Assembly: GCA_030704425.1 (NCBI GenBank)
Contig: JAPDHM010000002.1
Location: forward strand, 558,001-622,000
From: Rhodobacteraceae bacterium IMCC1909
GTDB lineage: Bacteria > Pseudomonadota > Alphaproteobacteria > Rhodobacterales > Rhodobacteraceae
Length of the DNA stretch: 64,000 nt
Direction: 5' to 3'
Position 1 is the first letter of the stretch; the number at the start of each line of letters is the position of its first letter. The translations under genes were made by a program, and so were the position numbers. Below, piece after piece: positions 16,805 through 24,561 of this stretch. The notes beneath the pieces are model-generated. The model was not told the DNA's origin. It saw only the letters and a list, made by a program, of their open reading frames with translations, and did no database searches.

Positions 16805-17209
16805 TTATTCCGCAGGGATAGCTGCGCCATTTAACTTTGTGACATCGACATGGAAGGCAGGTTGAAACGAATGCGGCTCCATTTCTTGGCTCAAGCTTTT
16901 TAGATTGGCTTTGCGCTGCTCTTCATTGCGCTTTGCAACGCCCGCTTGCTCTGTTTGACTTGCCTGCTCTTTAAGTTGACTACCTGCCAATGTGAGAACA
17001 GTTTTAATTGGAACCAATTTATCTGTGCCAAACACAATAGTGCCGGTTCCATCAGTATTTTTGCGAATAAGGGCCAGGCTGAATTGTTCACCATCTGCGG
17101 GCTGTAGCTCGTCTCTCATCTCGATCTGCATAATACCATTTGCATCGCTTAATACGGTTTCTGCATAGTCTTTGTTCTGTTTGGCTTTATCCGCTTCGCT
17201 CAAGATCAT
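16805..17209 (-). CDS. Hypothetical protein, possibly truncated at the 5' end
   Basis: The 134-residue frame is rich in Lys, Gln and Glu with a central predicted coiled region (LKEQASQTEQAGVAKRNEEQ) and a C-terminal FHVDVTKLNGAAIPAE. No family is recognised. In-frame, protein-like sequence (GNLTYSITASW) continues upstream of the ATG to a stop near 17280, without a start codon or ribosome site. The real N-terminus may have been lost, possibly when the nearby IS630 element inserted. It precedes the AAA+ pseudogene by 63 bases on the same strand. Confidence 0.45.
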   Translation of the reverse strand: MILSEADKAKQNKDYAETVLSDANGIMQIEMRDELQPADGEQFSLALIRKNTDGTGTIVFGTDKLVPIKTVLTLAGSQLKEQASQTEQAGVAKRNEEQRKANLKSLSQEMEPHSFQPAFHVDVTKLNGAAIPAE

Positions 17210-17400
17210 CCAACTTGCGGTGATGCTGTATGTGAGATTGCCCCTTTCAATGAGGAACGTAGAAGACCAGCTTCATGAGCGTGGTGTAGATTTCGCTATG
17301 AAGCTGTCCGCTACTGACGGAACAGGGTTCGCCCCTAGTTCGCAAGCGATAATCGATTGAATTATTGGGGTAAGTTCTATCTTATTAGAACATTTCCATT

Positions 17401-17910
17401 TCATGTTAGTGCATAGCCTGCGTTTGAGAGGAAGTTCCAGTATTGGTCTGGGGTGAACAGGTCACAGATATCGCCGATGGCGGCAAAGAGGTCTGTGAAG
17501 GGTCTTGCGCCGACCTTTCGCAGATGGGCCTTCAGCTTTGAGAAGGCCATTTCGATGGGGTTCAAGTCGGGACTGTAGGGCGGCAGATACAGGAACCAGC
17601 ACCCATGGGCCCACAATGCGGCGGCGGCTTCACCGTTTTTGTGCGTCGCGAGATTGTCGCAGATCACGACAGTTCCCGGTTCGATCTCGGGCACCAAGAC
17701 CTCCCGGATATACGCTGCAAACGCCTCCCCGTTCATTGCGCCCTTGATGACCCAGGGCGCGATCAACTGATCATGGGTCAGGCCTGCGATGAAGGTCTGG
17801 GTTCCCCAGGCACCGAAGGGAGCAGAAGCATTGAGCCGGGTGCCGCATTTTGACCTCCCACGCAGCCGTGTCATGTTGGTTTTTACGCTGGTTTCGTCAA
17901 TGAAGACCAC
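17401..17910 (-). CDS. IS630 transposase, catalytic part (orfB)
   Basis: This frame carries the DDE catalytic domain: VFIDETSVKTNMTRLRGRS with the first Asp, TVVICDNLATHKN with the second, and YLPPYSPDLNPIEMAFSKLK with the Glu. The preceding orfA ends at 17973, but its coding continues in this frame after a -1 shift at a run of seven A. The full enzyme is therefore probably made as a fusion of about 315 residues. Intact by eye. Confidence 0.85.
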   Translation of the reverse strand: MVFIDETSVKTNMTRLRGRSKCGTRLNASAPFGAWGTQTFIAGLTHDQLIAPWVIKGAMNGEAFAAYIREVLVPEIEPGTVVICDNLATHKNGEAAAALWAHGCWFLYLPPYSPDLNPIEMAFSKLKAHLRKVGARPFTDLFAAIGDICDLFTPDQYWNFLSNAGYALT

Positions 17911-17972
17911 GCGGTGTGGGGCTTGCGCAATGGCTGGTAACGTCCAGCGGAACCAGTGGTGCCGAGCCCTCT

Positions 17973-18359
17973 TTACATGGGGTTTGCGCCGCTCATCCGC
18001 GATGAGGCTCTTTTTTTGTACGTGAGATCAAGTCGCCGCAACACGACATCAATGCCTGACCGAGATGCTTGCACACCATGGGCTTCCAAAAGGGCGGCCT
18101 GCAGCTCCTTCAGTGTGATGTCGGGATCTTGCTCCACCAGTTCTGCAAAGAAACCCTCGTAGGGCACAAGCCGCCCGTGGCCCTGACGTCGTGAGTTTAC
18201 CGCTGGAGCAAGGTCTCCGGTCCGCCGCAAGCGGTCTGCAAACCGAACCGCCGTTGCAGCAGATATCAGCAGTCGGCGACCGATCTCCCGCGCCGAGAGC
18301 CCCTCTCGGTGCAGAACCTGAAAACGATTGCGAATATCCGGTGACAACGGTGCGGGCAT
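17973..18359 (-). CDS. IS630 transposase, DNA-binding part (orfA)
   Basis: The 128 residues comprise two helix-turn-helix modules (GLSAREIGRRLLISAATAVR and DITLKELQAALLEAHG), which bind the element ends. It terminates shortly after TYKKRA, where the mRNA reads ACAAAAAAAG. A -1 slip there reads into YKKKSLIADERR and on to the DDE domain. That is the normal way IS630-type elements make the full transposase. Confidence 0.8.
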   Translation of the reverse strand: MPAPLSPDIRNRFQVLHREGLSAREIGRRLLISAATAVRFADRLRRTGDLAPAVNSRRQGHGRLVPYEGFFAELVEQDPDITLKELQAALLEAHGVQASRSGIDVVLRRLDLTYKKRASSRMSGANPM

Positions 18360-18455
18360 AAAGCGATCCTCCTGGTCACGAGGGAATCACAAAATCGCAC
18401 CCGTGGGAATCCCCCAACGATTGAAGATGAGCAGGAAACGCTCTAAAGTAAGACA

Positions 18456-18871
18456 TTTAGCTTTTCGGTTAAATAAGAAGTAGAAATGTGGAATAAGTAG
18501 AAGTGTGTTTCTGGCATTTGTTCAAGACACAGTGGTTCCTCCACATCACACGAATTGATAAAAACACACTTTTGCGCACACCTTATTTATTATTCTATAA
18601 CTTATTGTAATTAATTATTAATATATCACCATGGTTACTGAAAATCCTCGTGTCGGTGGTTCAAATCCGCCCCCGGGCACCATTTTTCTCATAAAGAGAT
18701 TGTTGTGATGAGCGCGCAAATTCCTTTTTCGACGAGTGGCTCTGCGGGCAAAACTTTCAGCGTCGGTTGTCCCATTCTCAAAGAGACCTGATGTTGGGTT
18801 GTTTGGATGCGCCTGCCAAATTTATGTCTAGGATCGGGGCAGAGAAAACTCTAACATGTGCCTGACACGAT
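18456..18871. other. Gap around the tRNA-Phe remnant and lrp promoter
   Basis: The part up to 18637 is very AT-rich and non-coding, belonging to the mobile region. After the tRNA fragment, from 18690 on, base composition becomes like the chromosome, and the stretch should hold the promoter of the Lrp-family gene. No gene is seen. Confidence 0.4.
18638..18682 (+). other. tRNA-Phe 3' fragment, attachment-site remnant
   Basis: The sequence from the anticodon loop CTGAAAA (anticodon GAA) through the T arm GGTGG/CCGCC with loop TTCAAAT to acceptor strand CCCGGGC and ACCA matches the 3' half of a bacterial tRNA-Phe. The 5' half is absent. The bases before it (GGTTA) do not pair with the 3' anticodon stem, so identity stops at the anticodon loop, a common crossover point for tRNA-targeting integrases. 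A run of T follows the CCA. The intact gene should lie at the other end of the element, left of this window. Confidence 0.75.
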
Positions 18872-18904
18872 GTGCGTAAACGGTTTCATGAAAGACAAAT
18901 CCAT

Positions 18905-19390
18905 ATGAAAAAATTGGGGCTCGATGCTACGGATATTCGCATATTAAGTGCCGTTCAACAGCATGGACACCTGAGCAAGACGCGCCTTGCAGAGCTGGTT
19001 AACCTCTCACCAACCCCATGTTGGGCACGGCTTGATCGTTTGAAATGCGCGGGTCTCATTCGCGGCTATCACGCAGATCTTGCCCTGGAGCGCATCATAG
19101 ATTTCACCCAGGTTGTGGTGACCGTCGCGATGAGCTCGCACCGCAAAATTGAATTTGAACGCTTTGAGCTGCATGTTCGAAACTTAGACGAAGTGACCCA
19201 TTGCATCGCAACCGGCGGCGGAATGGACTATGTCATGACGGTAATAACGCCCAGTTTGGCCGCGTTTCAGCGCCTCATGGAAGAGATGCTCTCAGCCGAT
19301 CTGGCGATTGAGCGCTATATGACTTACATCGCGACTCGCCAGGTCAAAAGTAGCCATCCTAATCTCACAAAACTCACCACTGCATCTTAA
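18905..19390 (+). CDS. Lrp/AsnC-family transcriptional regulator
   Basis: I choose ATG 18905 (MKKLGLDATDIRILSAVQ), the usual beginning for the family; a GTG at 18872 would add 11 residues. The 161-residue protein has an AsnC-type helix-turn-helix (LSKTRLAELVNLSPTPCWAR) with the family's Cys-Trp, then a ligand-binding RAM domain (VEVT-like strand, GGGMDYVMTVITPSLAAF). It lies 163 bases before, and in the same direction as, the DmdA-like gene, so it probably regulates that gene in response to an amino acid or related osmolyte. Confidence 0.85.
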   Translation: MKKLGLDATDIRILSAVQQHGHLSKTRLAELVNLSPTPCWARLDRLKCAGLIRGYHADLALERIIDFTQVVVTVAMSSHRKIEFERFELHVRNLDEVTHCIATGGGMDYVMTVITPSLAAFQRLMEEMLSADLAIERYMTYIATRQVKSSHPNLTKLTTAS

Positions 19391-19553
19391 ATTCTTGGGC
19401 AAAAGACCAAATGGTCTAAGCCGGGCAGTAAATCAGTCTAATCTGCCGCATTCTTGTGAATTATAGGACTGTGAATGTGACGGTATCGGATTAAATCTTA
19501 AACAGAATGCACTTTTTCCTAGCCGGATTGGCCAGCAGCTCAGAGGGCGCAAA

Positions 19554-20696
19554 ATGACACAGGCAGATGATTTTGGCTTCGGTACACAGATCCGCAAATC
19601 CCCTTACTTTGACGCCACCGTCCGATGGGGTGCACAGGGTTTTTCGGTCTATAACCACATGTATATCCCGCGTGATTTTGGGGACTCGGAACAAAACTTC
19701 TGGAACCTTGTGGATCAAGCGATCCTCTGTGACGTTGCCGTGGAACGTCAGGTTGAAATTACAGGGCCGGATGCCGCAAACTTCACACAGATGCTGACCT
19801 GCCGCGATCTATCAAAGATGGCCGTTGGCCAGTGCAAATATATCCTGATCACCAATGCAGATGGCGGTATTTTGAACGACCCAATACTGTTGCGATTGGC
19901 GGAAAATCATTTTTGGATTTCCCTGGCGGACAGCGATATTTTGCTTTGGGCACAGGGTGTGGCAGTGCATTCCGGCCTCAATGTACAGATCAAAGAGCCT
20001 GATGTTTCACCGCTGCAACTGCAGGGTCCAAACTCAGGCCTTATTATGCAAGAACTCTTCGGAGACAGCATTGCGGATCTAAAATACTACTGGCTGCGCG
20101 AGTTGGAATTGGAGGGGATCCCCCTGGTCGTGTCACGCACAGGCTGGTCCAGCGAGTTGGGCTATGAGCTTTATCTGCGCGATGGGTCAAAAGGCGATCA
20201 GCTTTGGGAATTGATCATGGCTGCAGGCGCATCGCACGGGTTGAAGCCCGGTCATACCTCCTCGATCCGTCGGATTGAAGGCGGAATGCTTTCCTACCAT
20301 GCGGATGCAGATATTGACACAAATCCCTTCGAGCTGGGCTTTGATCGCCTCGTCAACCTCGATATGGATGCAGAGTTCATCGGCAAAGCTGCGCTGCGCA
20401 AGATCAAGCAAGAAGGCCCGATGCGCAAACAGGTCGGGCTGGTCCTCGACTGCGCCCCGCTGACCGGACCAAACACCACCTTCTGGGCCATCCAACAAGA
20501 TGGCGCGACCATTGGAAAAGTAACCTCTGCAGTCTATTCCCCGCGCTTAAAGCAAAACATTGCTTTGGCAATGGTTGCCGCTGATGCGGCCATTATGGGA
20601 GCCGAAGTGGAGGTTTTGACCAATACCGGAGCGGTGAAAGCCACTATGGTTGAGCGCCCATTCTATGATCCCAAAAAACAGATCGCAGCCGCGTAA
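19554..20696 (+). CDS. GcvT/DmdA-like tetrahydrofolate-dependent methyltransferase
   Basis: The 380-residue protein has the aminomethyltransferase fold. It shows VYNHMYIPRDFG, CDVAVERQVEITGPDAANF, LTCRDLSKMAVGQCKYI, GGILNDPILLRL, EPDVSPLQLQGPNS, SRTGWSSELGYELYL and IRRIEGGMLSYHADADIDTN. VYNHM, VAVERQVEI and the RIEGGMLSY segment are shared with the DMSP demethylase DmdA of marine bacteria. The pocket residues and C-terminus differ enough that another methyl donor (for example a betaine) is possible. A gene for an Lrp regulator precedes it and an OsmC protein follows. Cytoplasmic. The family assignment is firm, the substrate is not. Confidence 0.7.
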   Translation: MTQADDFGFGTQIRKSPYFDATVRWGAQGFSVYNHMYIPRDFGDSEQNFWNLVDQAILCDVAVERQVEITGPDAANFTQMLTCRDLSKMAVGQCKYILITNADGGILNDPILLRLAENHFWISLADSDILLWAQGVAVHSGLNVQIKEPDVSPLQLQGPNSGLIMQELFGDSIADLKYYWLRELELEGIPLVVSRTGWSSELGYELYLRDGSKGDQLWELIMAAGASHGLKPGHTSSIRRIEGGMLSYHADADIDTNPFELGFDRLVNLDMDAEFIGKAALRKIKQEGPMRKQVGLVLDCAPLTGPNTTFWAIQQDGATIGKVTSAVYSPRLKQNIALAMVAADAAIMGAEVEVLTNTGAVKATMVERPFYDPKKQIAAA

Positions 20697-20770
20697 CATG
20701 CCATCGGCGGCCTGTCCTTGCATGAGTGTGGCAGGCCACCCATCTCTCCTACATAAAACGAGATAGCCCT

Positions 20771-21220
20771 ATGTCTGATCTTTCCATTGAGCTCCATTGG
20801 CAGCGCACAACCCCTGTGTTTGACACAGGAACCTATTCAAATTCTCACATCGTACAAATGAATCGATTGCATGAAATTGACGTGGATTCAGCTCCAGATT
20901 GGGGCGGTGATCCGGCGCATACCAATCCCGAGCAAGCTTTGGCCTCTGCCCTGTCCAGTTGTCACATGATGACCTTTCTCGCATTGGCCGCCAAAGCCGG
21001 ATGGCCGGTGGCCAGCTATCATGACTATGCAGAAGCCCATCTCGGAAAAAACCCCAAAGGCCAGATGTCCGTCACCCGCATTGATCTGCATCCCGTCGTA
21101 CGCTTTGATACTGGTTTTGCGGTGGCCGATGAGAAATTGGCAGAGATGCAAGACCGCGCGCATCGCTATTGCTTTATTGCAAATAGCCTGGCGGACAGCG
21201 TGGAAATCAATATCAGCTAA
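20771..21220 (+). CDS. OsmC/Ohr-family protein
   Basis: I use ATG 20771 (MSDLSIELHWQR); the longer frame adds 15 unlikely residues. The 149-residue product has the OsmC pattern with both redox cysteines: NPEQALASALSSCHMMTFL carries the first and AHRYCFIANSL the second. Such proteins reduce organic hydroperoxides. It lies 74 bases after the DmdA-like gene and is followed by a bidirectional hairpin terminator, so the two may be co-transcribed. Confidence 0.85.
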   Translation: MSDLSIELHWQRTTPVFDTGTYSNSHIVQMNRLHEIDVDSAPDWGGDPAHTNPEQALASALSSCHMMTFLALAAKAGWPVASYHDYAEAHLGKNPKGQMSVTRIDLHPVVRFDTGFAVADEKLAEMQDRAHRYCFIANSLADSVEINIS

Positions 21221-21269
21221 GTCTTGGCACAGAGCGAACATAGGCTCGGGCCACTTTTGGAATAATGAG

Positions 21270-21297
21270 GGGGGCTTTGACCATCATCAAAGCCCCC
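21270..21297. terminator. Bidirectional hairpin terminator
   Basis: GGGGGCTTTGA and TCAAAGCCCCC form a perfect 11-bp stem with loop CCATCA. It lies between convergent genes (OsmC ending at 21220 and the flavoprotein ending at 21304). No long T run follows on either side, so efficiency is uncertain. Confidence 0.7.
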
Positions 21298-21303
21298 GAC
21301 TGT

Positions 21304-22569
21304 TTAGCCGAACATATCCGCGGTAATGCCTGCATACCAACCTTCGGATTCCTCGTAGGTGGCTTTGCGCACATCGGCGGTTTCGCCTGTAGCTGAGATG
21401 AAACCATCGACCTTTGCAATCTTTTCATCGGTGGCTTCATAAGTTGCACCGACTTTCACACCATCATTGGTGTCAATCAAAGACCAGCATGTGTTCGAGA
21501 ATTTCGCTGGGAAAACGCGAGATCCCGTCAACGCCCCGCGCACGGCATTGGCGCAGACCTTGGCTTGGCTATTTGCAGAGAAGCCTGACTTTGGCATGTC
21601 GCCTTGCTGAGAGGCATCGCCCAGAACATAGATATCCGCACCCGCTTTCGTGGACATGTCAATCGCGTTGACCGGGGCAAACTTGCCGTCGGTCACACCA
21701 GCAAGCTCGGCGATACGGCCCGCTTTCATGGCAGGGATCACGTTACAGACGTCAACTTTGGTCACTTCACCATCAATTGTCACCGTCATGGCGCCGGGGT
21801 CCACCGAAACGTTTCCACCGCCGAATTCATCGCCAATCCAATCTATCATCCCGCTGTAATGTTTGCCCCAACCTTCTTGGAACAAGCCTTGCTTCGAGAA
21901 TTTCGGTTTCGGATCTGCCACAATGATCTTTGCGGTCGGATTATTGGCCTTCAAATAATGCGCCACCATTGAGACCCGCTCATAGGGCCCAGGAGGGCAG
22001 CGGTAGGGATTGGGCGGCGCGACCATGGCGAATGTGCCGCCCTGGGGCATCGCGGCAATTTGCGCTTTGAGCAATTCTGTTTGTGAACCACCTTTGTAAG
22101 CATGAGGCATGGCGTTTTGTGACGACAGATCCCAGCCGGCAACAGCCCCTTCAACAAAATCAATCCCAGGAGAGAGAATGAGCTTGTCATAAGGCACCGA
22201 TGCACCACCGGCCAATGTCACTGTCTTCGCATCGCGGTCCACGCCAACAGCCCAATCATGCACGACGTTCACACCGCCGGCGGCCATTGTGCCGTAAGAA
22301 TGTCCGAGATCATCAATGGTTTTGATCCCACCGAGATAAAGATTCGAAAAGAAGCAAGTGTAATACATGCGAGAAGGTTCGATCAAGGTGACGTCAACCG
22401 CGCCTTTGCTGTCTTTGGCGATGTAGCGCGCCGCGGTCGCACCGCCGGCCCCGCCGCCAACAACCACAACCCGCGGCTTTCCATGGCCACCGGCGAAGGC
22501 CATGGGCGCTGCCAAAGCGGTTGCCGCTGCGGCACCACTGCCGATAAGTACACGTCTATTCAGTTTCAT
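21304..22569 (-). CDS. soxF: Sulfide dehydrogenase flavoprotein (SoxF/FccB-like)
   Basis: The 421-residue protein starts with a Tat-like signal (NRRVLIGSGAAAATALAAP), so it is exported folded with FAD. The Rossmann motif VVVVGGGAGGATAARYI, YTCFFSNLYLGG with a redox Cys, RCPPGPYERVSM with a second Cys region, VLGDASQQGDMPKSGF and a C-terminal NTCWSL match flavocytochrome c sulfide dehydrogenase. It oxidises sulfide to sulfur in the periplasm and passes electrons to a cytochrome c subunit, which the gene just upstream encodes. The two form one transcription unit. Confidence 0.85.
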   Translation of the reverse strand: MKLNRRVLIGSGAAAATALAAPMAFAGGHGKPRVVVVGGGAGGATAARYIAKDSKGAVDVTLIEPSRMYYTCFFSNLYLGGIKTIDDLGHSYGTMAAGGVNVVHDWAVGVDRDAKTVTLAGGASVPYDKLILSPGIDFVEGAVAGWDLSSQNAMPHAYKGGSQTELLKAQIAAMPQGGTFAMVAPPNPYRCPPGPYERVSMVAHYLKANNPTAKIIVADPKPKFSKQGLFQEGWGKHYSGMIDWIGDEFGGGNVSVDPGAMTVTIDGEVTKVDVCNVIPAMKAGRIAELAGVTDGKFAPVNAIDMSTKAGADIYVLGDASQQGDMPKSGFSANSQAKVCANAVRGALTGSRVFPAKFSNTCWSLIDTNDGVKVGATYEATDEKIAKVDGFISATGETADVRKATYEESEGWYAGITADMFG

Positions 22570-22595
22570 GTGTTCTCCTCCCAGAGTTTTGCCTG

Positions 22596-23300
22596 TTATT
22601 CCAGGTTGCTAAAATACGCCGCAAGTGCTGCGATCTCTTCATCAGACAGACGCCCTGCCATCATTTGCATGACAGGGTGTGATCTAACTTTTTGTTTGTA
22701 GGCATGCATGGCGATCACAAAATCTTCTGTTGGCCAAGCGGTGATTCCAGGGATGCCATCATTGGACCCGCTGCTTTGATGACAGGTCAAACATTCACTG
22801 GAGAGATATTCACCATATTCTGCGTCTCCCACCATGGCCAGCACCGAGGGATCAAGCTTTATGTCGATCCCCTGCCCTGTCTCTTGCATGCTTGACGCGC
22901 CGATCGGACCCTTAGAAAACGACCGCAGATAAGCTATCAGATTTGCCCGATCTTCTGGATCCTTAAGGCCTCGGAAACTCATCCGAGTCTTGGCCACCAA
23001 AGATTTTGGACTCTCAAGAAAGCTGTCCAAAGTATCTTCAGACCAAACCAGCCCATCTTGCCCGGCTTGGATCATACTCTTAGAGTATTTGGCCCCTTCC
23101 AACCCGCCGGCAGTGCGTCCCAAAATATCATTCAGTTGCGGGCCCACACGGTTTTTCGCCTGGTCGCCAACTTGATGGCACGATTGGCATTTCTTAAAAA
23201 CAGCAGCGCCCAGAGCCGGATCTCCCATGCCGCTGGCCTGAGCCATTCCGGTTAAAAAGAAAGCCGCAAGCACAAAAAATGTTCCACGATTGAGGTGCAG
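22596..23300 (-). CDS. soxE: Diheme cytochrome c (SoxE/FccA-like)
   Basis: Two haem sites are visible, KCQSCHQVG in the first half and ECLTCHQSS in the second, each followed by a Met ligand region (TRMSFRG; HPVMQMMAG). A clean signal peptide (LNRGTFFVLAAFFLTGMAQA) begins directly after a CTG codon at 23300-23298, and GGGAGGA lies seven bases upstream. I therefore prefer CTG as start, giving 234 residues. The ATG at 23357 would add 19 residues and spoil the signal peptide. It is the electron acceptor partner of the flavoprotein that begins 26 bases after its stop. Confidence 0.75.
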   Translation of the reverse strand: MHLNRGTFFVLAAFFLTGMAQASGMGDPALGAAVFKKCQSCHQVGDQAKNRVGPQLNDILGRTAGGLEGAKYSKSMIQAGQDGLVWSEDTLDSFLESPKSLVAKTRMSFRGLKDPEDRANLIAYLRSFSKGPIGASSMQETGQGIDIKLDPSVLAMVGDAEYGEYLSSECLTCHQSSGSNDGIPGITAWPTEDFVIAMHAYKQKVRSHPVMQMMAGRLSDEEIAALAAYFSNLE

Positions 23301-23536
23301 GAACCCGTCCTCCCTTATTGACAAGCATAGGAAACACGAAACAAGCCAATAATGCAATCATAAATGCATATATGTGAATGTAATATTATAAGAACTCTGC
23401 GCTTTGATCTATGTACCAGACCCTTCCTTTGAAAATTCGGTAAAATTTACAGGACTTGTAAATCGCCGCGTTTGCATCTTCCTAGGCTGGCGTAAACTCA
23501 CACAGGCTGCAATCCAAAGGGCCCGATTGGACAGAG

Positions 23537-24445
23537 ATGACCGATAACATTCGCGGTATCGCACTGAAAGTAGCAGCGGTTTCGATATTCACCTTTATGA
23601 TGGCGCTGATCAAAGCCACGTCGCAAGAGGTGCCGACCGGGCAACAAGTGTTCTTTCGGGCATTCTTCACGCTTTTGGTGGTGATTGGCTGGCTCTCGAT
23701 ACGCGGGGATTTTCCAAAAGCGCTGCGCACGTCCAATATTTTAGACCACACATGGCGCGGCCTGGCCGGCGCGGCCTCTATGTCTTTGCGATTTTTCGCT
23801 CTTGGGGTGCTGAGCTTTCCAGAGGTGGCCGCCCTGGGCTTTACCACTCCTTTGATTCTGACAGTTTTAGCCGCGTTGATCTTGGGTGAAACCGTGCGGG
23901 CCTTCCGCCTCACGACGGTGGCTTTTGGCTTCATTGGTGTGCTTATCGTCCTTTGGCCGACCTTAAACATGGACGGCGCGCGCAGCACATTAGAAATTAT
24001 AGGTGCCACTGCAATCTTAGGATCGGCCGCATTAGCGGCCTTGGCGCAAATTTTCGTGCGGCGGATGGTGGCAACAGAGGGGACCGCGCAGATTGTCTTT
24101 TATTTCTCTCTGCTCATAACCGTGTTATCCTTGTTCACCCTACCTTTTGGCTGGGTCAAACCTTCCTTTCAAGCAACCGCCATGCTGATCACCGCGGGCG
24201 TGATCGGCGGGATTGGACAGGTTTGCCTCACCGCTGCCTATCGCAATGCACCGGCCTCAGTGGTGGCGCCTTTTGATTACACGTCGATGCTGCTGGCCTT
24301 GGCATTGGCCTATTTTTGGTTTGGCGAAATCCCAACCGCTTGGACCATAACCGGCGCCTTGGTCATCATCGCCTCCGGCGTGGTAATTCTCTGGCGCGAG
24401 CAGCGCTTGGGCCGCAACCGCAACCGTGCACAGACGCCGCTATAG
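23537..24445 (+). CDS. EamA/DMT-family transporter
   Basis: This 302-residue inner-membrane protein has ten hydrophobic segments in two EamA repeats. Family features are LPTGQQVFFRAFFTLL-like early helices, RFFALGVLSFPEVAALGFTT and DYTSMLLALALAYFWFGEIP in the second repeat. It is probably an exporter of metabolites or amino acids; the substrate is unknown. It is divergent from soxE, and the 180-base gap between them is AT-rich and contains a CATATATG palindrome at 23367-23374. Confidence 0.85.
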   Translation: MTDNIRGIALKVAAVSIFTFMMALIKATSQEVPTGQQVFFRAFFTLLVVIGWLSIRGDFPKALRTSNILDHTWRGLAGAASMSLRFFALGVLSFPEVAALGFTTPLILTVLAALILGETVRAFRLTTVAFGFIGVLIVLWPTLNMDGARSTLEIIGATAILGSAALAALAQIFVRRMVATEGTAQIVFYFSLLITVLSLFTLPFGWVKPSFQATAMLITAGVIGGIGQVCLTAAYRNAPASVVAPFDYTSMLLALALAYFWFGEIPTAWTITGALVIIASGVVILWREQRLGRNRNRAQTPL

Positions 24446-24561
24446 GCCGATCTAAAGCATAATTCCCGATCAAAAAAAATGTTTCGCATACCACGGTATA
24501 CCATCGACCTTTGCATTCTTATTCGTTATGAGAGGGCAAATCTAGCCGCAAGGAATGCACT

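Larger units (their letters stand above)
17380..18455 (-). mobile_element. IS630-family insertion sequence
   Basis: Two overlapping-phase transposase frames fill this stretch. Imperfect inverted ends of about 30 bases can be aligned by eye: TCTTATTAGAACATTTCC near 17381 against the reverse complement of the bases near 18425-18455 (TCTTACTTTAGAGCGTTTCC). A TA duplication, expected for the family, is not clear, so the exact boundaries are uncertain by several bases. It separates the DUF3768/AAA+ debris from the tRNA-Phe fragment. Confidence 0.7.
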
